This document shows positions 1 to 5,282 of a stretch of 6,891 nt of DNA, in pieces. The DNA lies in assembly GCA_011391295.1 (NCBI GenBank), contig JAABQT010000082.1:1-6891 (forward strand), written 5' to 3'. The notes beneath the pieces were generated by a model, which searched no databases, was not told where the DNA came from, and saw only the letters and a list, made by a program, of their open reading frames with translations. A program made the position numbers and the translations under genes. The DNA is from Betaproteobacteria bacterium. GTDB taxonomy: Bacteria; Pseudomonadota; Gammaproteobacteria; Burkholderiales; SG8-39. The stretch's first letter is position 1. Each line of letters starts with the position of its first letter.

Positions 1-69
1 CTCGTGATCCTCGCCTCCGTGGTGGTGAGCGAGTGGGTCTCGGCGCGCGTGCGGCACACTTTCATCTAA
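1..69 (+). CDS. C-terminal end of an ABC transporter permease, probably PhnE-type (partial)
   Basis: Only the last 22 codons lie in the window, in frame 1, ending at TAA (67-69). The visible tail is a hydrophobic run (LVILASVVVS) followed by EWVSARVRHTFI and the stop. A last transmembrane helix followed by a short basic tail of the type [E/D]-x-[L/V]-S-x-R-[L/V]-R is how PhnE-type inner-membrane permeases of phosphonate/phosphite/phosphate ABC importers usually end. This is recognition of a short tail, so a different permease of the binding-protein-dependent family is possible. The gene runs toward mtnA on the opposite strand. The two stop codons are 12 bp apart and I see no hairpin terminator between them. 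No substrate can be inferred from this piece. Confidence 0.5.
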   Translation, partial: LVILASVVVSEWVSARVRHTFI

Positions 70-81
70 AACCGCGCCGCG

Positions 82-1038
82 CTAGTGGGTCGTCAGGAGG
101 GGTAGGAGCCGCTCGCGGCTGGGCGCTACTACGACCGCCTTCTCGCAGATGATCGCCGTGATCAGCTCGGCGGGCGTCACGTCGAATGCCGGGTTCCTCA
201 CGCAGATGCCTTCCGGCGCCCAGCGCTGGCCGCGATAGCCGGTGACTTCGTCCGCCGGACGCTCTTCGATCGGAATCTTCGAACCGTCCGGCATATCGGC
301 ATCGAACGTGGACAGGGGTGCGGCGACATAGAACGGCAGCCGATGCCGCCGCGCCAGGACGGCGAGGGTATAGGTGCCGATCTTGTTCGCCGTATCGCCA
401 TTGGCCGCGATGCGGTCGGCGCCGACGATCACCAGGTCGATTTCGTTCCGGCTCATGAGGTGCCCAGCCATGTTGTCGGTAATCAGCGTGCACGGGATGC
501 CCTCCTGCAGGCATTCCCATGCGGTCAGCCGCGCGCCCTGCAGGTAGGGCCGCGTCTCGCAGGCAATGACCGAAACGTCCTTGTCGCGCGCGGAGCGCAC
601 CACACCCAGCGCGGTGCCGTGCCCGGCGGTCGCCAGCGCGCCGGTATTGCAGTAGGTCAGGATGCGCGCGCCGCGCGGGACCAGCTTCGCGCCTTGCGCG
701 CCGATGGCCCGGTTCACCTCGATGTCCTCCGCCAGGATGGCTTGCGCCTCGGCTTTCTTGTCCGTCGCCCGGCGCATGCGCTCCAGCGCCCAGAACAGAT
801 TGACCGCCGTGGGCCTGCTTTTCGCCAGCACAGCGTAGGAGGTTTCCTCCGGCTCCAGCGCGATGCCGAAGGCCGCCGCACAGCCGATCGCCGGCGCACC
901 GCGCACCGCCATGTCGCGAATCGCCGCCGCGACTTCGGCGGCCGTGCGGCAGGTCAGGTAGACGACCTGCTCCGGCAACAATCGCTGGTCCAGAAGCTCC
1001 AGCGCATCGCCCGTCCAGCGCAGCGCCTGGACCTTCAC
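82..1038 (-). CDS. mtnA: S-methyl-5-thioribose-1-phosphate isomerase (MtnA)
   Basis: Cytoplasmic aldose-ketose isomerase of the eIF2B-alpha-like family. It converts 5-methylthioribose-1-phosphate to 5-methylthioribulose-1-phosphate in methionine salvage, and members also accept 5-deoxyribose-1-phosphate. The product is 318 aa, at the short end of the family but complete. Visible signatures: RDMAVRGAPAIG (41-52), ILTYCNTGALAT (126-137) with the catalytic Cys at about 130, ACETRPYLQG (159-168), TDNMAGHLM (187-195), VIVGADRIAANGDTANKIGT (203-222) with the catalytic Asp at about 208, and a C-terminal NPAFDVTP..LITAII block. I chose the GTG at 1038-1036 because it overlaps the upstream stop as GTGA and gives the usual MKVQALRW-like start. 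An ATG at 1107 would add 23 unfamiliar residues and lies inside the aldolase gene. It is co-transcribed with the upstream aldolase/dehydrogenase and probably translationally coupled to it. Stop TAG. Confidence 0.95.
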   Translation of the reverse strand: MKVQALRWTGDALELLDQRLLPEQVVYLTCRTAAEVAAAIRDMAVRGAPAIGCAAAFGIALEPEETSYAVLAKSRPTAVNLFWALERMRRATDKKAEAQAILAEDIEVNRAIGAQGAKLVPRGARILTYCNTGALATAGHGTALGVVRSARDKDVSVIACETRPYLQGARLTAWECLQEGIPCTLITDNMAGHLMSRNEIDLVIVGADRIAANGDTANKIGTYTLAVLARRHRLPFYVAAPLSTFDADMPDGSKIPIEERPADEVTGYRGQRWAPEGICVRNPAFDVTPAELITAIICEKAVVVAPSRERLLPLLTTH

Positions 1039-3005
1039 ACCAGCTTTTCCGTGCCGCCGTCCACGGGCACCTGGGCGCCAGTGGTCTTGGCGAACAGCGG
1101 TCCGCACATTTCCGCGGCGAGCTCGGCCACATCCTTCGACGACACCTCGGTCTTCAGCAGGTTGTTTTTCCTGTACTGCTCCACGGTGAGGTTGTACGCC
1201 TTGGCGCGCGAGGCGAGCACCTCCTCGGTCCAGAGCGCGGTGTCATACACCGCATTGGGGTGAATGGTGTTGATGCGAATGCCGTCGCGGGCCCACTCCA
1301 GCGCGGCTACCCGCGCCAGCTGGTTGAGCGCCGCTTTCGACGCGGAATAGGCGGCGGCGCCGATGCCCGGCGCCGGCACGTTCTTGGAGCCGATCACCAC
1401 CACGCGGCCGGCGCGCGGCGCGAGCTTCAACAGCCCGTGGCAAGCCTGCAGCACCAGCAGGTTGGCTTCGACGTTGACCGTCATCGCGCTTTTCCACAGT
1501 TGGGCGTCGATATCCTTGACTGCCTGGGAGGCGGGGAAGATGCCGGCATTGAGAACCAGCATGTCGAGGCCGCCGAATCGCCGGACCGCCGCGTCCATGG
1601 CCGCCTGAATAGCAGCGACATCCACAAGGTCACAGGCCAAACCCAGGTAGTCCGGGCGGGCGAAGAGCGTCGCAATCGCGGGATTGCGGTCCAGCCCGAC
1701 CACTGCCGCGCCCCGCCCGAGGAAGGCTTCGACGCAGGCCTTGCCGATTCCCGAGGCAGCGCCGGTCACCAGTGCCACCTCCCCGGCGAACACCGGCGGC
1801 TTGCCGGCTTTCTTCAGTTTCGCCTGTTCCAGGTCCCAGTACTCGATGTCGAAGGTGTGCCTGTCCTCCAGAGCGCGCCATCCGCCCAGCGCTTCTGCGC
1901 GGAGGATCACGTCGATGGTGTGCTCATAGAGCTCTTCGACGATGCCGGTGTCCTTCGCCGTGCGGCCGAATGCGGCCAAACCCAGCTCCGGATCGAGCGC
2001 CATGCGCGGAGCAACGTCCAGGATGGTCTTCGGTTCCCGGGCCTGCTTCGCGTTGCGCGCGAAGTACTCGCGGTAGGCGGCGCCGAAGCCGGCGACATCC
2101 CGGCCCAGCATGGGCCGCGGCTTGGTGCGAATCACATGGTCCGGCGTGGCGGGCCCGCCCTGGGAGATGCGCGCCACGTCGGCATGGCGCGCGAAGCCGA
2201 GAAAGCGTGGCGTGTCGTTACAGCGGCAAAGGAGGGGAAAGCCCGCCGCCGCGGAAACGTCATGGCGCAGTTTTGCCGCCGCTTCCCGCTGGAAGCCGGG
2301 CGCGGGAGCCGGCGGCAGGCCGATGCTCCAGGCTTTTTTCGCCTGCAGGTACTTCTCGGCCAGGGACACCAGCTCGATCATCAGTTCGTAAGACTCGCGC
2401 GCATCCGCACTGAACGAGAACACGCCGTGCGACAGCAGCACCATGCCAACCGCGTTCTTCGACGCCTGTCGCGGAAACTCCCGCGCGCAGCAGGCGGCGA
2501 GATCGAAGCCGGCCATGATGTACGGGATCACCACCACCTTGTCGCCGTAGATGTCGCGCACGCGTTGCTCGCCGTCCGGAGAATTGGAGATCGACAACAC
2601 CGCATCGGCGTGCGTGTGGTCCACGTACTTGTGCGGCAGGATGGCGTGCAGGATGGTTTCCACCGAGGGCGCCGGCGCGCCCGCGCGCAGCGTGTGCGTG
2701 GCGAGCTCGTTGACCATCTGCGGATCCGACAGGCTGGGCAGCGATGCCAGCCGGCGCACGTAATCCAGCTTGACCGGCGCGAAGCCCGCCGCCTCGATGG
2801 TCTCCATGTCCCAGCCGCTGCCCTTCACGTACAGGACTTCGCCCTCCTCGCCGAACAGGTCTTTCTCGCGCAGCTTGACCGAAGTATTGCCGCCGCCATG
2901 CAGTACCAGGGACTTGTCGCGCCCGAGCAGGCGCGAGGTATAGACGCGCGGCCCGAGTGCGCCGGTGAACTGCGCGGCCTCGGCATCGTTCCACCGGCTT
3001 TTCAT
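1035..3005 (-). CDS. Bifunctional class II aldolase / short-chain dehydrogenase (RhaD/YuxG-type fusion)
   Basis: 656 aa with two enzymes in one chain. Residues about 1-395 are a class II (zinc) aldolase/adducin-type domain: HGGGNTSVK (36-44) for phosphate binding, Glu116 as likely catalytic acid/base, and zinc ligands His130 and His132 (VDHTHAD) and His193 (LLSHGVFSF). The 61-residue gap between His132 and His193 equals that in fuculose-1-phosphate aldolase. Residues about 408-656 are an NAD-dependent short-chain dehydrogenase: VTGAASGIG (413-421), Asp439 after the second strand (favours NAD over NADP), NAG (486-488), Ser540, and YSASK with Tyr553/Lys557. The best-known relatives split rhamnulose-1-phosphate to DHAP and lactaldehyde and oxidise the aldehyde. 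Here the only visible pathway partner is mtnA, overlapping by 4 bp, so the substrate may instead be methylthioribulose- or deoxyribulose-1-phosphate (inference). The ATG at 3005 is chosen because a TATAAT box sits just upstream and the extension to 3167 is antisense to the GNAT gene. Confidence 0.9.
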   Translation of the reverse strand: MKSRWNDAEAAQFTGALGPRVYTSRLLGRDKSLVLHGGGNTSVKLREKDLFGEEGEVLYVKGSGWDMETIEAAGFAPVKLDYVRRLASLPSLSDPQMVNELATHTLRAGAPAPSVETILHAILPHKYVDHTHADAVLSISNSPDGEQRVRDIYGDKVVVIPYIMAGFDLAACCAREFPRQASKNAVGMVLLSHGVFSFSADARESYELMIELVSLAEKYLQAKKAWSIGLPPAPAPGFQREAAAKLRHDVSAAAGFPLLCRCNDTPRFLGFARHADVARISQGGPATPDHVIRTKPRPMLGRDVAGFGAAYREYFARNAKQAREPKTILDVAPRMALDPELGLAAFGRTAKDTGIVEELYEHTIDVILRAEALGGWRALEDRHTFDIEYWDLEQAKLKKAGKPPVFAGEVALVTGAASGIGKACVEAFLGRGAAVVGLDRNPAIATLFARPDYLGLACDLVDVAAIQAAMDAAVRRFGGLDMLVLNAGIFPASQAVKDIDAQLWKSAMTVNVEANLLVLQACHGLLKLAPRAGRVVVIGSKNVPAPGIGAAAYSASKAALNQLARVAALEWARDGIRINTIHPNAVYDTALWTEEVLASRAKAYNLTVEQYRKNNLLKTEVSSKDVAELAAEMCGPLFAKTTGAQVPVDGGTEKLV

Positions 3006-3012
3006 GCCGCGA

Positions 3013-3018
3013 ATTATA
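3013..3018 (-). promoter_or_regulatory. Candidate -10 box of the aldolase-mtnA operon, leaderless geometry
   Basis: Read on the minus strand these bases are a perfect TATAAT. Its last base is 8 nt from the A of the aldolase ATG (3005), so the expected transcription start falls at about 3006-3005, on or beside the start codon. No Shine-Dalgarno-like sequence precedes the ATG. I see no good -35 hexamer at 16-18 bp spacing and no TGn extension, so the promoter may need an activator or be weak. It shares four base pairs with the opposite-strand -10 at 3015-3020. Confidence 0.5.
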
Positions 3019-3020
3019 CT
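3015..3020 (+). promoter_or_regulatory. Candidate -10 box of the GNAT gene, overlapping the opposite -10
   Basis: TATACT matches the sigma-70 -10 consensus at five of six positions. Its last base is 9 nt before the A of the GNAT ATG (3029), predicting a transcript with 0 to 3 untranslated nucleotides. There is no Shine-Dalgarno sequence between it and the ATG (TTTGCACC) and no convincing -35. It overlaps the minus-strand TATAAT at 3013-3018, so the two promoters would compete for the same melted region. Confidence 0.45.
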
Positions 3021-3028
3021 TTTGCACC

Positions 3029-3451
3029 ATGCTTCGCATCGAACTGATGGACTGGGAGACGGCGCGCAGCGAGGCGACGCGTATCCGCCATGCCGTGTTC
3101 GTGGAGGAGCAACGCGTGCCGCCGGAGATCGAAATGGATGACCAGGACAGGGTCTGCGTGCACGCAATCGCCTACTCGCAGGGCAGGGCGGTGGGCACCG
3201 GCAGGCTGCTGCCCGACGGCCACATCGGCCGCATGGCGGTGCTCAGGGAGAGCCGTTCGCTCGGCGTGGGCGGCGCGATCCTCGAGCGCCTGGTGCAGGA
3301 AGCCCGCCACCGGGGCGTGACGCAAGTGGTGCTGTCAGCGCAGACGCATGCCCTCGGGTTCTATCGCCGGCACGGCTTCAAGGAGCAGGGCACGGTGTAT
3401 GAAGAAGCCGGCATCCAGCATCAGGAGATGCGGCGTGTGCTGAATTCGTAG
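3029..3451 (+). CDS. GNAT-family N-acetyltransferase
   Basis: 140 aa, a single GNAT fold expected to transfer an acetyl group from acetyl-CoA to an amine. The substrate is not predictable from sequence. Visible marks: IRHAVFVEEQRVPPEIEMDD (19-38), typical of the ElaA/YjaB-like small acetyltransferases; GRLLPDGHIGRMAVLRESR (58-76) leading into the acetyl-CoA pyrophosphate loop RSLGVGGA (76-83, pattern R/Q-x-x-G-x-G-G/A); and ALGFYRRHGF (108-117), whose Tyr112 is in the usual general-acid position. The ATG at 3029 gives the normal N-terminus. An in-frame ATG at 3047 would remove the first strand and has no better ribosome site. The gene diverges from the aldolase operon across 23 bp. Its last 31 bp overlap the end of the convergent NRDE gene. 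Nothing ties its function to either neighbour. Confidence 0.88.
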   Translation: MLRIELMDWETARSEATRIRHAVFVEEQRVPPEIEMDDQDRVCVHAIAYSQGRAVGTGRLLPDGHIGRMAVLRESRSLGVGGAILERLVQEARHRGVTQVVLSAQTHALGFYRRHGFKEQGTVYEEAGIQHQEMRRVLNS

Positions 3452-4080
3452 CGCAACGTTGCTTGTTCGCGGCCGTCGCTGGCAAAGCCGCGTTCGGCGA
3501 AGCGCACTTCGTCTCCATGCATCAGTACGCTGGCGCAGCGGGTGCCGTAGCTCTCATGGACGATTCTTGCCATCGCGAGAACGCCGAACAACGGTTCCAG
3601 GGACACCGGACAATCCTGGAACCGGCGCTTGTGCTCCTCGACCTCCGGTGTGTCCAGCAGCTGGTTGCCCAGTCCATACCAGCCGGGCTCGAGCCGCCGG
3701 GGCCCGCCGTCGCGATTGGACAGCCACCAGAGCTCCCCACCGTCCGAGGCAAGCAGATTGAAACCACTGTAGGCGGATTTGCGTTCCGCCAGTTCCGGCA
3801 CGCTGATGCCATCGAGGTACCGTGTCACGAGCGCGCCGCGGGACACCTCGGCACCCGGTTCGGTTCCGCCACGGTAGTTGGTGACCGCGGCAAAGCGTCC
3901 TCCACGCGACACCCCCATCCAGGTGCCCCGCGCCTGCAAGTCGCGGCCCGCGAGTACTTCGGGTTTGTCGTCCCAGAACGCCGCGCGCGCAGCGGGACGG
4001 CCGTGAAACTCGTCACGGTTGGCCGCGACGACGAGCGCAAAGCTCGCGTGTACCTTCCACGCAACGAGAATCAGACACAT
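3421..4080 (-). CDS. NRDE/TANGO2-family protein
   Basis: 219 aa, recognised by its N-terminus MCLILVAW and the family-naming NRDE at 21-24 (AANRDEFHGRPA). Further blocks are LAGRDLQARGTWMGVS (43-58), FAAVTNYR (63-70), SRG (80-82), SGFNLL (105-110), YGLGNQLLDTP (135-145), YGTRCASVL (178-186) and a final FAERGF. The family adopts an Ntn-hydrolase-like fold with Cys2 exposed after Met removal. The animal member TANGO2 has been linked to heme mobilisation and lipid metabolism, but the bacterial role is not established. The protein is shorter than the usual 240-270 aa, and the loss appears to lie between residues 150 and 178. It is the third gene of the ygfZ operon. Its ATG lies inside the end of the preceding gene (10-bp overlap), which suggests translational coupling. 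Confidence 0.88.
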   Translation of the reverse strand: MCLILVAWKVHASFALVVAANRDEFHGRPAARAAFWDDKPEVLAGRDLQARGTWMGVSRGGRFAAVTNYRGGTEPGAEVSRGALVTRYLDGISVPELAERKSAYSGFNLLASDGGELWWLSNRDGGPRRLEPGWYGLGNQLLDTPEVEEHKRRFQDCPVSLEPLFGVLAMARIVHESYGTRCASVLMHGDEVRFAERGFASDGREQATLRYEFSTRRIS

Positions 4081-4328
4081 ACGAAACGCTCGACGTGCCG
4101 CTGCAGGCCGAGCTTCGCGCCTTCGCTCTCCAGGAGCGCCTCGAACGCGCCTTCCTTGCGCACGTCCTCGTACACTTCCATGTAGGTCGCAGAATCATCG
4201 CGACGCCGCATCCAGCGCCCGCGCACGCCGGTCGCCGCTTCGACGCGGCGGAAAAGTTCCTGCACCTGTTCCTGCAATTGCGCCAGACGGTCCGCATCGA
4301 CCCGGTAATAGACGTAGTAGCTCGTCAC
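4071..4328 (-). CDS. DUF4936-like small protein
   Basis: 85 aa with no assigned function. The product begins TSYYVYYRVDADRL after the initiator and contains RGRWMRRRDDSATYMEVYED (36-55) and a terminal QRHVERFVCV. A short beta strand, an amphipathic helix (13-32), a strand, a helix (57-71) and a final strand fit a ferredoxin-like alpha/beta sandwich. The pattern resembles DUF4936 proteins of betaproteobacteria. No signal peptide or membrane segment is present. The GTG start at 4328-4326 overlaps the ygfZ stop as GTGA, and the TGA stop lies inside the start of the NRDE gene, so the gene is locked between the two. The much longer open frame that continues upstream to 5264 is antisense-type frame noise within ygfZ. 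The family call is from recognition of pattern and context and is less certain than for the neighbours. Confidence 0.8.
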   Translation of the reverse strand: MTSYYVYYRVDADRLAQLQEQVQELFRRVEAATGVRGRWMRRRDDSATYMEVYEDVRKEGAFEALLESEGAKLGLQRHVERFVCV

Positions 4329-5245
4329 GCTGCGTAGGGCAGGGACAGCAGCTCGAGCTGCGGTCCGTCGGCGGCGCCGAGCCGGATCGCACTGGCGCTT
4401 TCCAGCGAACTGATCTGCACCACGGCCAGCAATTCGGTGAGACCTTCGGGCGTTCGCGCCGCATTCACCACCATGCCGCTCGCCTGGCCGGGCAGGTTGT
4501 CCGCGTAAAGATCGTTGCCGGGCGCCGCCGGCGCAGCGATCCGCGCGCGTGCCATGCGGCGCTTGAGGATTCCGCGATACTGCGTGCGCGCAACGATTTC
4601 CTGCCCCGGGTAGCAACCTTTGTGGAAATCGACCGCGCCCAGGCGCTCGAGATTCACCATTTGCGGCACGAACTGGTCTTGCGTCGCCTGGACCACGTGC
4701 GGCCGGCCGGCGCGAATTTCTTCGAGCGCCCAGGCTTCTTCGCCGCCATCGCCCAGTGCCTCTAGAAAGCGGCCGCGCTGCGCCGCCGGCGCCAGCAGCA
4801 CGAAACGCTGGTCCGCGACTCGCACCGCATGCGCGTCGCCCGCATGGGTGATCGCGAGATCTGCCGCGGGCGTCTCGAACCCGAGGGCCGCGAGTCGCAC
4901 GGTGGCCTGCGGTCCCCAGAGCCCGATCTGCGCCCATTCCTCGCTGACGTCTGCGAGCTTCGCCTTGGCGCGCAGGATGAACATGGACAGGCGCTTGGCG
5001 GTCGCCGGTGCGATATCGCGCGACAGCTGCAGGAAAAATCCGCCTGCATGCGGCACGACCAGCAGACTCGCCAGCAGCCTGCCCTTTGCCGAGCACCATC
5101 CGGCAAAGCGCGCGCGATCCGGCTGCAGCGCGGAAACGTCGCTGGTCAACTGCGCGTGCAGGAACTCGCGCGCCTCGTCGCCCGTGCACGACAGCAGGCC
5201 AAAGCGCCGCAATTCCGCCGCCGCGTGGGAAACCTTGATGTCCAT
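4325..5245 (-). CDS. ygfZ: Folate-binding protein YgfZ (Fe-S cluster maintenance, tRNA modification factor)
   Basis: 306 aa cytoplasmic protein of the GcvT-like/YgfZ family (IBA57 relative). It uses tetrahydrofolate to support certain Fe-S enzymes, among them the tRNA methylthiolase MiaB in E. coli. The diagnostic motif KGCYPGQEIVART is at 209-221 with the essential Cys at 211, matching the E. coli K-G-C-Y/F-x-G-Q-E signature. Other family features are LLSCTGDEAREFLHAQLTSD (17-36), GWCSAKGRLLAS (49-60), LRAKAKL (91-97), a VPQMVNLERLGAVDFHKGC run (193-211), and a C-terminal GMVVNA strand. Length is normal (E. coli about 326 aa). The ATG at 5245 gives MDIKVSHAAAELRRFGLL, a normal N-terminus. 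It heads a three-gene operon and diverges from mltG. Confidence 0.94.
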   Translation of the reverse strand: MDIKVSHAAAELRRFGLLSCTGDEAREFLHAQLTSDVSALQPDRARFAGWCSAKGRLLASLLVVPHAGGFFLQLSRDIAPATAKRLSMFILRAKAKLADVSEEWAQIGLWGPQATVRLAALGFETPAADLAITHAGDAHAVRVADQRFVLLAPAAQRGRFLEALGDGGEEAWALEEIRAGRPHVVQATQDQFVPQMVNLERLGAVDFHKGCYPGQEIVARTQYRGILKRRMARARIAAPAAPGNDLYADNLPGQASGMVVNAARTPEGLTELLAVVQISSLESASAIRLGAADGPQLELLSLPYAA

Positions 5246-5247
5246 CG

Positions 5248-5269
5248 TAGAATGCCTGCAGCAATTCTA
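5248..5269. repeat. Imperfect 22-bp palindrome between ygfZ and mltG, containing TAGAAT boxes
   Basis: The arms are TAGAAT (5248-5253) and ATTCTA (5264-5269) around a central CTGCAG (5256-5261). Only two base-pair positions on each side of the centre fail to match (5254/5263 and 5255/5262), so 18 of 22 bases are symmetric. Each arm reads TAGAAT on its own strand, five of six to the -10 consensus: the plus-strand copy points to mltG and the minus-strand copy to ygfZ. The predicted ygfZ start would be about 5257, giving a leader near 12 nt. I see no good -35 for either. It could be a divergent core promoter, an operator, or chance. Confidence 0.35.
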
Positions 5270-5282
5270 TTCCGATTCCGCA

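Noticed and set aside
70..81. Rho-independent terminator between the permease end and mtnA
   Set aside because: The 12-bp gap (ACCGCGCCGCGC) has no stem-loop followed by a T run on either strand.
343..1263. 306-codon plus-strand open frame antisense to mtnA
   Set aside because: Low-complexity Arg/Ala/Gly-rich product with no recognisable motif. The opposite strand encodes an unmistakable MtnA.
1260..3047. 595-codon open frame on the plus strand, antisense to the aldolase/dehydrogenase
   Set aside because: The translation is rich in Arg, Gly, Ala and His, with no family motif or domain pattern. It lies opposite a gene with complete catalytic motifs, and high G+C content readily makes stop-free antisense frames.
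3006..3167. 54-residue N-terminal extension of the aldolase/dehydrogenase
   Set aside because: It is antisense to the GNAT gene, Arg/Pro-rich, and bypasses the TATAAT box. The family begins near the MKSRWND start at 3005.
4620..5237. N-terminal extension of the mltG frame back to 4620
   Set aside because: This part is antisense to ygfZ, is Ser/Arg-rich without a pattern, and would place about 200 odd residues before the membrane anchor of MltG.
4071..5264. 397-codon minus-strand frame covering ygfZ and the small gene
   Set aside because: Only the last 85 codons (from GTG 4328) look like a real protein. The rest is an alternate frame of ygfZ with no protein-like pattern, and the KGCYPGQE motif is in the other frame.
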